From: Ancylomarina euxina
Lineage (GTDB): Bacteria > Bacteroidota > Bacteroidia > Bacteroidales > Marinifilaceae
NCBI RefSeq assembly: GCF_003863355.1
Contig: NZ_QQWG01000021.1
Span: 1-64,000 of the forward strand
DNA length: 64,000 bases
Direction of reading: 5' to 3'
Shown here: piece after piece, positions 18,301-26,581 of the stretch
Layout of the letters: the number at the start of each line of letters is the position of its first letter
Position numbering within the stretch: position 1 is the first letter of the stretch
Translations under genes and position numbers: made by a program
The notes under the pieces: generated by a model
The model's database searches: none
What the model saw: only the letters and a program-made list of their open reading frames with translations
Told to the model about the DNA's origin: nothing

Positions 18301-18399
18301 TATTTTGATTTTTTCAGAAGGTTCTTTGTTCATGCAGAACGATTGTGGTTGAAGCTTATGCCACATGGTGATTTTATAATGCGACTGAAAAGATTATAA
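15337..18399 (+). CDS. Large ABCG-like ABC half-transporter with N-terminal regulatory region
   Basis: This is a 1020-residue fused protein. Residues 1-~180 are helical and acidic, resembling a TerB-like or tellurite-resistance-type helical domain. Residues ~195-245 form a small beta domain that could be FHA-like. The ATPase follows: Walker A GIMGGSGTGKST near 277, signature LSGGQRKR near 385, Walker B ILFVDEPTSGLSS near 406 and the H-loop NIHQPSSD. A linker carries CLTCGN. ABC2-type membrane helices lie at ~585-800 and ~975-1005, separated by a long soluble insert. ABCG-like proteins of this order export lipids or drugs; the substrate is unknown. A close paralogue lies at 60612-63665 on the other strand. 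The gene is monocistronic with a terminator shared with trpA. Confidence 0.8.
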   Translation: MNESVLNALMKLFAIIVDEQKHGFELAARDVVANYLETRFNKEWQERYLSDFDTFLKASYYDNGNLDYIQTKHKQLTEVCVSLLEEVDQEQKVWIMLQLLEFIDDSEFVGDEILKFVQTVSSTFKISDEEFEYAQQFILGDEYSIPFNEHLLLIDSNEDFKDELVKHIYVPKLRGRVFVLRIKSTNTYLIKYFGEYNLFLNGHNIKIDRSYLITFGSVIRSSRIDPIYYSQIVAEFIVLKNRSQINLVAKDIEFKFKGTENGIHSFSFKAESGQLIGIMGGSGTGKSTLLNVLNGNLPLNSGNIWINGYDIHKQKDKLAGVIGYVPQDDLLLEELTVFENLYYNSKLCFDKFSEDDILNIIEDTLEKFDLIEARDLKVGDPINKILSGGQRKRLNIALEMMRRPSILFVDEPTSGLSSMDSEKVMLLLKRQTLRGRLVMCNIHQPSSDIFKLLDVLIIMDQGGRVIYSGNPVEAIVYFKTQSHFVNADESECLTCGNVSSEQILKIVETKMTNEYGKQIRKRKRGSEEWYAYYKEKIESKKAIQTPKKKTVLPDNYFQIPQRYQQLKIYLSRDINSKLSNIQYMMITLFEAPLLAVILGYFTKYIIGTIDDPSTYIFAENENLPSYIFMAVVVALFLGLIISAEEILHDRRIIKRESFLNLSRLSYINSKVLVMLGISAIQSFFFVIIANSILEIKGLNFEYWLMLYTVSACANLIGLNLSASLNSVVAVYVSIPFILVPQLLFSGVIVSYNKLHPSITTQKYVPVCGDLMTSRWAYEALMVEQFSKNEFEKQFFDLEKEMSDASYKASFLIPELSRRFKAYVRLTHKNQNGEKKLKLIRSEFAKLSDIDAIPKDISVSNADSVNQWLDDLQQVFRGRYSRASTKRDKAYHDLLKEYGGSDELFAFKQRYHNKAIEKVVLNKRELTKFTEYKGELVRLKDPIFKSPEHKVGRAHFYAAEKRLGNYLIETFWFNLGFIWLTTAFFYLTLYFDFFRRFFVHAERLWLKLMPHGDFIMRLKRL

Positions 18400-18420
18400 A
18401 TTTGAATTGATTAAATACAA

Positions 18421-18462
18421 AAAAAGCAATGCTTTCTCTTATTTGAGTCGCAGTGCTTTTCT
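18421..18462. terminator. Terminator between convergent ABC gene and trp operon
   Basis: aaaagca-a-tgc pairs with gca-g-tgctttt around a loop of about 18 bases, with A-runs on the left and T-rich sequence on the right. It is imperfect but lies exactly between two convergent stop codons. Confidence 0.6.
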
Positions 18463-18479
18463 GTTTTAATATTAGAATC

Positions 18480-19229
18480 TTATTTTATTTTTTTGATGAA
18501 ATCTTTTGCCTTATTTTTTTTTAATGCTTTAATAAAGGCCGTGCCAACAATAGCCCCGTTGGCATACTGGCAAGCATAATTGAAACTCTCTTTGTTATTT
18601 ATTCCAAAACCAATAAGGCTAGGAGTTTCAATTTTTTTGATTCGGTTAAAGTAAGCCTTATGTTCTTCATCAAGCTTCACGCTTCCGCCTGTTGTTGCTG
18701 ATGATGATACCAAATAAAGAAAGCCTTGAGTGGCAGTAATCAGTTTTTGAAAACGAACTTCATCGGTTTCAGGACAAGCCAGTAGGACATTATAAATGCC
18801 ATACTCCTCAAAATCGGACTTGTAATGAGCCTCAAATTCCTCTAATGGTAAATCTGGAATGATTAAGCCATCGATACCAATCTTTTTACAATCTTTTAGA
18901 AATTGATCAACTCCATAACGATATATTGTATTCCAGTAGCCCATAAGGATTAGTGGCATGCTGACTGTCTGTCGTGCGTCTTTTAACTGTTCAAAAAGCA
19001 ATCGAAGCTTCATGCCATTATCAAGAGATTGCTTTGCTGCGGCTTGAATAGCCGAACCATCGGCCAAAGGATCAGAAAAAGGAATACCAATTTCGACCAT
19101 ATCTACGCCAGCGGTTTGTAATAATTCTAAATTAGGTACTGTATCGTTTAAGTTGGGATACCCAGCAGGAAAATAGATGGATAATATATCTTGTTTTTTA
19201 TTCTGAAACAAATTGTCTATTCTGTTCAT
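18480..19229 (-). CDS. trpA: Tryptophan synthase alpha subunit
   Basis: TrpA cleaves indole-3-glycerol phosphate to indole and glyceraldehyde-3-phosphate and channels indole to TrpB. The 249-residue TIM barrel has VEIGIPFSDPLADGSAIQ near residue 46 (catalytic Glu and Asp), GLIIPDLPLEEF near 125, and the phosphate-binding VSSSATTGG and IGFGINNKE segments. It is the last gene of the trpEGDCFBA operon, 70 bases after trpB. It ends just before the shared terminator. The spacer before its start is one of three CACATCA/CACATTA-rich tracts in this operon. Confidence 0.95.
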   Translation of the reverse strand: MNRIDNLFQNKKQDILSIYFPAGYPNLNDTVPNLELLQTAGVDMVEIGIPFSDPLADGSAIQAAAKQSLDNGMKLRLLFEQLKDARQTVSMPLILMGYWNTIYRYGVDQFLKDCKKIGIDGLIIPDLPLEEFEAHYKSDFEEYGIYNVLLACPETDEVRFQKLITATQGFLYLVSSSATTGGSVKLDEEHKAYFNRIKKIETPSLIGFGINNKESFNYACQYANGAIVGTAFIKALKKNKAKDFIKKIK

Positions 19230-19299
19230 GAGGTGATGTGTTGATCTGTTAATGAGATGATGTGTTAGATTTATAAAATCAAAAATTATAAATATGAAA

Positions 19300-20472
19300 T
19301 TATAAATTGTTCATATAGGTTTCCATATCCTTATCACCACGACCTGATACAATGACAACTACAATGTCATCCTTTTTGAATTGTATTTTGTCGAGAGCAG
19401 TAAGTGCGTGAGCTGATTCCAGGGCTGGAATAATACCTTCATTCAGAGCCAAAACCTTCGCAGAATTAAGAGCATCATCATCAGTAGCGCTGATGTAATT
19501 CACGCGACCTGTTTCAGCCAGATGTGCATGAATAGGCCCAACACCTGGATAATCTAAACCTGCTGAAATAGAATAAGGTTCAATGATCTGGCCATCATCA
19601 TCTTGCATCAACAAGGTTTTACTTCCATGTATAAACCCTGTGGATCCTATCGTGATAGTCGCTGCCGTTTCAGATGAATCAATTCCTTTGCCAGCTGCTT
19701 CAACCGCTATAAGCTCAACCTCTTTTTCGTCGAGAAAATGGTAGAATGCACCTGCAGCATTACTGCCTCCACCTACGCAAGCTACCACATAGTTTGGATT
19801 CGGATTTCCTTGTTCTTTATTCAGCTGTTCTTTAATTTCCTCCGAAATTATAGATTGTAAGCGACTCACCATATCAGGATAAGGATGGGGACCAACTACA
19901 GATCCGATTAGGTAGAAGGAGTGGGGATTGGCAATCCAGTCACGAATGGCTTCATTGGTTGCATCTTTTAGGGTTTGATTACCCGAGGTAGAAGGAATAA
20001 CGGTGGCACCCAACATCTTCATTCGAGCCACATTAGGAGCTTGTCTTTCCACATCAAGCGCACCCATATGAACGACACATTCTAGTCCGAAAAGTGCACA
20101 AACAGTTGCTGTTGCAACCCCATGTTGTCCTGCTCCGGTTTCAGCAATGATTCTTTTCTTTCCCAGTCGTTTTGCCACAAGAATCTGTCCAATTGTATTA
20201 TTTATTTTATGTGCTCCCGTATGGTTTAAATCCTCACGTTTCAAATATACCTGAGTTTGATATTTTGCTGATAAATTGTTCGCAAAAGTGAGGGGAGTAG
20301 GTCGGCCAACGTAGTTGTTGAGTAGGCGTGCAAACTCTGTTTTGAAATCTTCCGATTCTAAAATATCTAAATAGGCATTTTCGAGTTCATCTATATTTCT
20401 ACGTAAAAGTTCAGGGATGTAGGCTCCTCCAAATTTGCCGTAAAAACCTTTATTGTCTGCTTGATAATTCAT
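19300..20472 (-). CDS. trpB: Tryptophan synthase beta subunit
   Basis: TrpB condenses indole with serine to tryptophan using PLP. The 390-residue protein shows GKFGGAYIPELL at the start, the PLP lysine in EDLNHTGAHKINN near residue 86, AETGAGQHGVATA near 108, and the phosphate-binding VGGGSNAAGAF near 232. It is the TrpB1 type that pairs with TrpA. It sits between trpF and trpA, 50 bases after trpF. Confidence 0.96.
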   Translation of the reverse strand: MNYQADNKGFYGKFGGAYIPELLRRNIDELENAYLDILESEDFKTEFARLLNNYVGRPTPLTFANNLSAKYQTQVYLKREDLNHTGAHKINNTIGQILVAKRLGKKRIIAETGAGQHGVATATVCALFGLECVVHMGALDVERQAPNVARMKMLGATVIPSTSGNQTLKDATNEAIRDWIANPHSFYLIGSVVGPHPYPDMVSRLQSIISEEIKEQLNKEQGNPNPNYVVACVGGGSNAAGAFYHFLDEKEVELIAVEAAGKGIDSSETAATITIGSTGFIHGSKTLLMQDDDGQIIEPYSISAGLDYPGVGPIHAHLAETGRVNYISATDDDALNSAKVLALNEGIIPALESAHALTALDKIQFKKDDIVVVIVSGRGDKDMETYMNNL

Positions 20473-20522
20473 GATGAGTTAATGTGTTGATGAGCGAATT
20501 TGTTAATGTGTGATTATTATTT

Positions 20523-21170
20523 TCACTCGTTAATATTTGAAGTTTGATTTAGGTTTTCACAGAACGTCTTAATAGATTCGATATTTTTTAAACCAGGTTC
20601 ATCTTCAAATCGCGAATTGATGTCGATGGCGTAAAATTGAGGGTGATTAAAGTTTTGTAATTGTTTGACATCCTCTGGTTTCATGCCTCCACTCAAAAAG
20701 AAGGGTTTATTACCCTGATATTTATTGAGCAGAGTCCAATCGAATTTTTGTCCGCTTCCGCCATAATTTTTCGAGGATGTATCGAATAAATAGTAGTCCA
20801 CAACCGACTCATAAGCTTTTAATTGACTGAAATCGAATTCTTCATCCATTTGAAAGGCTTTGATGATTCCAAATCCCATCTTTTTCAAGTCCTGACAGAA
20901 TTCTGGCGTTTCATCCCCATGGCATTGAATGTAGTTGAACTTTGAGTCGTAATCTTTCAAAGTCCATAGGATATCTTCTGATCTTGCATTCACAAATACA
21001 GCTATCTTTTTGATCTGATTTGGGATGGTCTTTATGATCTCTTTGCTTAGTGTATCAGCAACAAATCGTTTGGATAGTTCAAAGAAGATAAAGCCCATGA
21101 AATCAATATTAAGCTTTGTTAGTTGTTCTATATTTTCTGGACTTTTAAGCCCGCATACTTTTAGTTTCAT
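20523..21170 (-). CDS. trpF: Phosphoribosylanthranilate isomerase
   Basis: TrpF isomerises N-(5-phosphoribosyl)anthranilate to the enol carboxyphenylamino-deoxyribulose phosphate. The 215-residue barrel begins KVCGLKSPENI with the catalytic Cys, contains QCHGDETPEF near residue 82, YLFDTSSKNYGGSGQKFDW near 128 with the catalytic Asp, and the phosphate-binding FLSGGMKPEDV near 157. It starts 4 bases after the trpC stop, so the two are tightly coupled. Confidence 0.95.
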   Translation of the reverse strand: MKLKVCGLKSPENIEQLTKLNIDFMGFIFFELSKRFVADTLSKEIIKTIPNQIKKIAVFVNARSEDILWTLKDYDSKFNYIQCHGDETPEFCQDLKKMGFGIIKAFQMDEEFDFSQLKAYESVVDYYLFDTSSKNYGGSGQKFDWTLLNKYQGNKPFFLSGGMKPEDVKQLQNFNHPQFYAIDINSRFEDEPGLKNIESIKTFCENLNQTSNINE

Positions 21171-21174
21171 CTTG

Positions 21175-21969
21175 TTAATTATTAAAAGCTATGTTTTGAA
21201 TTAATTCAGAGCAGGCTTTGCCCGGATCGCCCTGTTTCATAAAATATTCACCAATAAGAAAGGCTTGAAAACCATTCGTTTTTAGAAATTGAATATCATC
21301 TTCTCCTTTGATGCCGCTTTCGGCAACTTTTACGAAACGATCTGGAATTTGTTTTGAAAGACGAATAGAATGATTCAAGTCTACAGAAAAATCTTTCAGA
21401 TTGCGATTATTAATACCAACTAAATCAATTAAAGGATTGATGTGCTTTAGCTCCGACTCATCGTGAATCTCCAAAAGAATTTCTAAACCCAGATCTTTAG
21501 CAATTCGGCTCATTTTCTCAACCTCTTTAGGAGTCAGTATAGCTGCTATCAAAAGAATCAGATCAGCTCCCATAGCCTTGCTTTGATATATTTGATAGGG
21601 ATCTACTAAAAAATCTTTACGCAAAAGAGGTAAGTTTAAATACTCTCGAGCTTTCATAAAATCATCATTATGAGCTCCAAAAAAATGCGTGTCGCTTAAT
21701 ACTGAAACAACAGAAACATTGGCTTTTTGATAGGCTTGAACAACGGTTTTAATATCTACATCAGGATTAATAGGTCCTTTTTTAGGCGATCGTCTTTTAA
21801 ACTCAGAAATAATGCCTGAACTGTTATCAGTTGTTATAGCAGCTTTAGCTGAATAACAAGTGCGACTAAAGAGCTGCGCTTGTTTCAAATCATTAATAGA
21901 ATATTGACTTTGAAGCAACTCAACTTCTTTATGTTTTTGTTCGATTATGGTGCGTAATATATCGTGCAT
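21175..21969 (-). CDS. trpC: Indole-3-glycerol phosphate synthase
   Basis: TrpC closes the indole ring. The 264-residue TIM barrel shows IISEFKRRSPKKGPI near residue 53 with catalytic lysine, VSVLSDTHFFGA, LPLLRKDFLVDPYQIYQS near 112, and VAESGIKGEDDI near 215. It is a stand-alone enzyme, not fused to TrpF as in Escherichia coli. It follows trpD by 9 bases and precedes trpF by 4 bases. Confidence 0.95.
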   Translation of the reverse strand: MHDILRTIIEQKHKEVELLQSQYSINDLKQAQLFSRTCYSAKAAITTDNSSGIISEFKRRSPKKGPINPDVDIKTVVQAYQKANVSVVSVLSDTHFFGAHNDDFMKAREYLNLPLLRKDFLVDPYQIYQSKAMGADLILLIAAILTPKEVEKMSRIAKDLGLEILLEIHDESELKHINPLIDLVGINNRNLKDFSVDLNHSIRLSKQIPDRFVKVAESGIKGEDDIQFLKTNGFQAFLIGEYFMKQGDPGKACSELIQNIAFNN

Positions 21970-21978
21970 GACTTATTC

Positions 21979-22974
21979 TTAAATAGTTCTTTTTACAAGT
22001 TTGTTAAGTGCCAATAAAGCTTTACCAGATTCCAGGGAAACTCTAGCTCTATCCATAGCATCTTCTCTTGAAATTTCAGGATGCAGGCAGTGTATGGCTA
22101 GACCGGCATTGGCAATACACACCGAGTTTTGAGCTTCACTACCTTTTCCTTTCAGGATCTTAACAAAGAGTTTGGCTGCCTCTTCAACTGACTCTCCACC
22201 ATAAATCTCTTCAGGAGCTAGTGTACGGAATCCTAAATCATATGGACTAAGAATTTCTTCTCGTTCATTTGAAATGAGTTTCACTTTATCAGTTAGGGCA
22301 ATTTCATCGTAACCATCAATATTGTGAATAATAGTATAACGCGTGTTCGTTTCTTGCAAGACATATTGATAAAGTCGGGCCAGTTCGAGATCGTAAACGC
22401 CCACAATTTGATTCTTGGGTTGTGATGGATTTACAAGGGGACCTAACATGTTAAAGAAAGTTCGGATACCAAGGTTTCTTCTAATTGAAGCAACATTTTT
22501 CATTGCTGTATTAAAACGAGGTGCATGTAAAAAACAGATTCCCGATCGTTCTAAATCTTCTTGTAATTCACTTTCAGTATCTTTGAATTGGTAACCTAAA
22601 TATTCAATAAGATTGGATGATCCACAAAAAGAAGAAACACTGTAGTTACCATGTTTACTGACCATATTGCCAGATCCAGCCACAATAAAAGAAGCCAAGG
22701 TTGAGATATTAAAGGTGTTTTTGTTATCACCACCTGTACCACAAAGGTCAATGCAATTGTATGCTGACAAGTCAATGGGAATTCCCATTTTGAGTAAGGC
22801 ATTTCTAAATCCACTCAGTTCGTCAACGGTGATACTTCGCATTTGAAAGACGGTTAAAAAGGCAATAATTTGAGCCTCATTGTATTTCCCCTCAGTGATT
22901 TTAACCAAAACAGTCTCAGCCTCTGGTTTTGTCAGGGTTTTATATTCGAATAAATGATGTAGTATATTTTGCAT
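21979..22974 (-). CDS. trpD: Anthranilate phosphoribosyltransferase
   Basis: TrpD transfers phosphoribose from PRPP to anthranilate. Key motifs are the PRPP-binding CGTGGDNKNTFNIST near residue 78, KHGNYSVSSFCGSSNLIE near 105, and the metal-binding DEIAL near 225. The frame opens at 23001, but the reading MQNILHHLFEYKTLTKPEAE from 22974 matches the usual family N-terminus, so I chose that start; the upstream ATG cannot be excluded. It lies between trpG and trpC and is not fused to TrpG. Confidence 0.93.
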   Translation of the reverse strand: MQNILHHLFEYKTLTKPEAETVLVKITEGKYNEAQIIAFLTVFQMRSITVDELSGFRNALLKMGIPIDLSAYNCIDLCGTGGDNKNTFNISTLASFIVAGSGNMVSKHGNYSVSSFCGSSNLIEYLGYQFKDTESELQEDLERSGICFLHAPRFNTAMKNVASIRRNLGIRTFFNMLGPLVNPSQPKNQIVGVYDLELARLYQYVLQETNTRYTIIHNIDGYDEIALTDKVKLISNEREEILSPYDLGFRTLAPEEIYGGESVEEAAKLFVKILKGKGSEAQNSVCIANAGLAIHCLHPEISREDAMDRARVSLESGKALLALNKLVKRTI

Positions 22975-23025
22975 CGGTTTATATTTTTTTCGATTTAACA
23001 TGAATTCTTAGGATAGATTTTTCCA

Positions 23026-23598
23026 TTAATATTCTTTTAACCAATTCATAATCATTTGTAAACCCTGGGGAGTAAGTATAGATTCAGGGTGGAATTGAAT
23101 ACCTTCCACATCAAATTGTTTATGTCGTAAACCCATAATCATTCCATCTTCATCTCTACATGTGATTTCAAGAGAATCGGGTAAGTCATTCTCTGATACA
23201 TTCCATGAATGGTAACGTCCCGCTTTAAATTCAGAAGGAATTCCATTTAGAATTTTTGAGTTATCGCTGCATCGATTTATATCGGATGCTATGCCGTGAT
23301 ACACTTTTAAAGGGTTTTCCAGTTCAGCGCCAAAAACTTCAGCTATAGCTTGATGGCCTAAGCAGATCCCTAGAATTGATTTTGTAGGCGCATATTTTTT
23401 GATCAGTGCTTTTAGAATACCTGCTTCCTCTGGTATTCCAGGGCCAGGTGAAAGAAGAATTTTATCAAATTTCTCAATTTCGTTTAAATCAATTTCTTTA
23501 TTTCTGTGGATTTCAATTTCACCAGGATTCAGTTGGCGTAAATATTCTACCAAATTGTAGGTGAATGAATCGTAATTATCCAGAACAAGTATTTTCAT
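23026..23598 (-). CDS. trpG: Anthranilate synthase glutamine amidotransferase subunit
   Basis: TrpG releases ammonia from glutamine for TrpE. The 190-residue class I amidotransferase opens with ILVLDNYDSFTYNLV and has LSPGPGIP near 52, the nucleophile cysteine in ILGICLGHQAIAE near 77 and the His-Glu of IQFHPESILTPQG near 168. It follows trpE by 66 bases. PabA-type activity for folate is possible in organisms with a single amidotransferase, but the trp context decides the call. Confidence 0.95.
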   Translation of the reverse strand: MKILVLDNYDSFTYNLVEYLRQLNPGEIEIHRNKEIDLNEIEKFDKILLSPGPGIPEEAGILKALIKKYAPTKSILGICLGHQAIAEVFGAELENPLKVYHGIASDINRCSDNSKILNGIPSEFKAGRYHSWNVSENDLPDSLEITCRDEDGMIMGLRHKQFDVEGIQFHPESILTPQGLQMIMNWLKEY

Positions 23599-23664
23599 GA
23601 TGTTGATGTGCTAATGTGATGATTTGAAGATGTTTTTCCGAAGAAGATAACTGACTACACCCTT

Positions 23665-25071
23665 TTACTTACCTATGTTTTCTGCTATTTTCATTGCTTT
23701 TCTCAGTGCGGCTAGCTTATTATCAACTTCATTTAGTTCACTTTCAGGAACTGATTTTTCGACTACACCAGCACCTGCTTGGTAGTACAAGGTGTTATTC
23801 TTACTTAGGAAAGTTCGAATCATGATAGCCTGATTTACCTCACCATTAAATCCAATCGAACCAATACAGCCTCCATAAAATCCACGACTTGTGGGTTCAT
23901 ATCTATCGATGAGTTCCATCGCTTTATATTTGGGTGCTCCAGATAAAGTCCCAGCAGGAAAAGTATTCCCGATTAAATCAAACGTGTTGTAATCCTTTGA
24001 TAGTTCCCCTGAAACCTTCGATACTAAATGAATGACATGAGAATAGAATTGGACTTCGCGGAAAGTTTCGATTTTTATATTCGTCGCATTACGACTCAGG
24101 TCATTTCTAGCTAAATCTACAAGCATCACATGTTCGCTTTGTTCCTTTTCATCCGCCTCTAACTGTTTTGCCAATTCAATATCCTGTAAGGCGTCACCCG
24201 ATCGACGGAAAGTTCCAGCAATTGGATGAATGTAAGCCTTATTATTTTTCACTTCAATTTGTGCTTCGGGCGATGAACCCATAATTCTAAATGAACCACA
24301 ATCGAAATAGAATAAATAGGGTGATGGGTTGACAGATCGAAGAGCTCTGTAGAGGTTGAAATCATCACCTTGATAGCCTTGTGAAAAAGATCGTGAAAGA
24401 ACAATCTGAAAAACATCGCCACGTCGGCAATGTTGGATACCTTTTTCAACAATATCAAGATACTCCTGATCGCTCATATTAGTTTTCTCTTCTTCGTCTT
24501 TCAATGAGAAAGAAAAACTTGGAATATTGTGATTAAGAAGTAAGTCTTCAATCTCTTTGATTCTTGATTCTTCACCATTCTGACTTAGCTCAACGATTTT
24601 AAGTGTATTATTAAAATGATTAACCTCGATAATAAATCGATAGAGAGAATAGGAGAGTTGTGGGATTTTCTGACCCGTTTTTTCAATAAAATTCAAGCTT
24701 TCGAATCCGGGTACTGCATCAAAGGACGTATAACCAAATAAAGCATTGGCCTTATTAATCTCATTTTTGTCTTCAAGATCAAATTGTTTGACAAAGGATT
24801 CTAGTTGATTTGCGAGGAAGCCAACTGGTTGATCTTTGATATGGGTTTCTTTTCTGTGAGCTCCAATGCTTTCAATAAGCAGATTGTCTTTTAAACAGAT
24901 GTTAGCGATTGGCTCTAGCGCAATGAAAGAGCTTGCATTTTCAGGACTGTGATAATCTGAGCTCTCCAGAAGTATGCTTTGAGGGAATCGATCTCGGAGT
25001 TTCAGATACATACTTACTGGTGTTATAACATCGGCAAGCATTTCTTTTTTATAATGTTTGAATTTGATCAT
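23665..25071 (-). CDS. trpE: Anthranilate synthase component I
   Basis: TrpE turns chorismate into anthranilate, the committed step of tryptophan synthesis. The 468-residue protein has the tryptophan feedback site SILLESSDYHS near residue 34 (family LLES motif), the FQIVLSRSFSQ segment, SPYLFYFDCG near 250, HPIAGTFRRSGDA near 283, and FPAGTLSGAPKYKAMELID near 363. LLES indicates end-product inhibition, which would work alongside the leader attenuator upstream. It is the first gene of the operon. Its start lies about 20 bases after the attenuator terminator. Confidence 0.95.
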   Translation of the reverse strand: MIKFKHYKKEMLADVITPVSMYLKLRDRFPQSILLESSDYHSPENASSFIALEPIANICLKDNLLIESIGAHRKETHIKDQPVGFLANQLESFVKQFDLEDKNEINKANALFGYTSFDAVPGFESLNFIEKTGQKIPQLSYSLYRFIIEVNHFNNTLKIVELSQNGEESRIKEIEDLLLNHNIPSFSFSLKDEEEKTNMSDQEYLDIVEKGIQHCRRGDVFQIVLSRSFSQGYQGDDFNLYRALRSVNPSPYLFYFDCGSFRIMGSSPEAQIEVKNNKAYIHPIAGTFRRSGDALQDIELAKQLEADEKEQSEHVMLVDLARNDLSRNATNIKIETFREVQFYSHVIHLVSKVSGELSKDYNTFDLIGNTFPAGTLSGAPKYKAMELIDRYEPTSRGFYGGCIGSIGFNGEVNQAIMIRTFLSKNNTLYYQAGAGVVEKSVPESELNEVDNKLAALRKAMKIAENIGK

Positions 25072-25088
25072 GACTAGGAAAAATGGGT

Positions 25089-25127
25089 TAAAAAAAAGCG
25101 ACCTACTGAGAAATCAGTAGGTCGCTT
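25089..25127 (-). terminator. trp operon attenuator terminator
   Basis: On the minus strand aagcgacctactga (25114-25127 complement) pairs perfectly over 14 bases with tcagtaggtcgctt (25096-25109 complement) around a four-base loop, followed by eight T. It lies between the Trp-rich leader ORF and trpE. I did not find a convincing antiterminator partner by eye. Confidence 0.88.
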
Positions 25128-25154
25128 AATGCTGTTTTTATCTTTATTAAAGGC

Positions 25155-25247
25155 TTAAAAATTGCATATAGGGCGGACGTTTCTGCTCAGGGTATATGAG
25201 AGATTAGTATTGTGCCACCACCAAAATTTGCAAACTGAAGCGTTCAT
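25155..25247 (-). CDS. trpL: trp operon leader peptide (30 residues)
   Basis: ATG at 25247 opens 30 codons to TAA. It begins MNASVCKFWWWHNTN: three consecutive Trp codons at positions 9-11. Trp is rare, so a triplet in a 30-codon ORF directly ahead of a terminator and trpE is strong evidence of a trp leader peptide. Ribosome stalling at the triplet when Trp-tRNA is short would let transcription continue. The long tail after the Trp codons (19 residues) is longer than in the enterobacterial leader. Confidence 0.9.
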   Translation of the reverse strand: MNASVCKFWWWHNTNLSYTLSRNVRPICNF

Positions 25248-25371
25248 GGTTTTTTCTTATTAGATTTTGACAAATGTATCGAATTTTAAAATTAAAATCC
25301 AAATTGTTTTTGGTTAATAGTTAAATGTTTGGATCTAAATAAGATTGTAATAGTCAGATAATCAGCATTTA

Positions 25372-26532
25372 CTATTTTTTAATATCATATGAAAAAAATG
25401 ATTTTGCAATCAATCTAAGGTTATAATTTGATGCCATTACTTCTCCATATGCTCCTGTTGAGCGAATTGCAATCAGATCATTTCTCTTCGTTTTTGGTAA
25501 GGAAACCGCTTTACCAAAACAATCTGATGATTCACAAATAGGACCGACGACATCGTAGTTTTCTGGCAGATCTTTTGAACTTAAATTCTCAATTTTATGG
25601 TATGCCTGATAAAGAGCTGGACGTAATAATTCAGTCATCCCTGCATCTAGTATTGTAAAATTGGTATTGATCCCATTTTTGACATATAGCACGCGTGAAA
25701 TTAAGCTCCCGCACTGTCCAACTATTGATCTTCCTAATTCAAAATGAAGCTCCTGGTTAGCTTTTAGGCTCAGAAATTCATTGAAAAGTGCAAAGTAGTT
25801 TTTAAAGTCAGGTATAGGTTCTTCATCAGGCTTGTGATAGTTAATGCCAAAGCCACCGCCAACATTAATATGGTCGACAATAATTTGATGGTCAAGAAAC
25901 CAATCTTGAATTTCATTGATACGTAAGCAAAGACTTTTAAAAACACTCAAGTCTACAATTTGAGAACCAATATGAAAATGTAATCCAATCAGGTTTATAT
26001 TCTCGGAGTTTTCTAATAATTGGAGTATCTCTTCGAATTCCCAAGGATTTATCCCGAATTTATTTTCAGCTATTCCCGTTGTGATGTAATGATGTGTATT
26101 GGCATTAACATTAGGGTTAATGCGCAAGGCAATGTTCGCAATCTTGTTTTTTGACTTGGCTATTTCATCTATCACCTCAATTTCGGGGATAGACTCGCAG
26201 TTGAAACAAAAAATATGGGCATCAAGAGCAATTTCAATTTCTTTATCAGATTTGCCCACACCAGCGTAGACAATTTTATTTGCAGGGAAGTCATTTTCCA
26301 ATGCTCTTTTTATCTCGTTGCCACTGACACAGTCAGCTCCCAAACCAAAAGTTTGTATTAATGATAATATTCTTGGATTTGCATTGGCTTTTATGGCATA
26401 ATGGACGTGATAATTATATTGTGCAGCCTCTTCTTTAATGCTTTTTAATGTGGAATTAAGTAGCTCCAAGTCGTAATAGTAGAATGGCGTCTCCTGTGAA
26501 TTTAAGTAATTGTATGTCGTTGAATTTATCAT
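25372..26532 (-). CDS. lysA: Diaminopimelate decarboxylase
   Basis: LysA decarboxylates meso-diaminopimelate to lysine, the last step of the pathway, using PLP. The 386-residue fold-type III enzyme has the PLP lysine in HYAIKANANPRIL near residue 45, GLHFHIGSQI near 195, NVGGGFGINY near 230 and the active-site Cys in GPICESSDCFGK near 330, plus GAYGEVMASNYN near the end. It follows lysC by 49 bases and ends the operon. Its absence of a separate promoter-like sequence fits co-transcription. Confidence 0.93.
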   Translation of the reverse strand: MINSTTYNYLNSQETPFYYYDLELLNSTLKSIKEEAAQYNYHVHYAIKANANPRILSLIQTFGLGADCVSGNEIKRALENDFPANKIVYAGVGKSDKEIEIALDAHIFCFNCESIPEIEVIDEIAKSKNKIANIALRINPNVNANTHHYITTGIAENKFGINPWEFEEILQLLENSENINLIGLHFHIGSQIVDLSVFKSLCLRINEIQDWFLDHQIIVDHINVGGGFGINYHKPDEEPIPDFKNYFALFNEFLSLKANQELHFELGRSIVGQCGSLISRVLYVKNGINTNFTILDAGMTELLRPALYQAYHKIENLSSKDLPENYDVVGPICESSDCFGKAVSLPKTKRNDLIAIRSTGAYGEVMASNYNLRLIAKSFFSYDIKK

Positions 26533-26581
26533 GAGTTTTCTATGTTTAGAAGTTGATTCAATAAGTAAACAAATGCATTTT

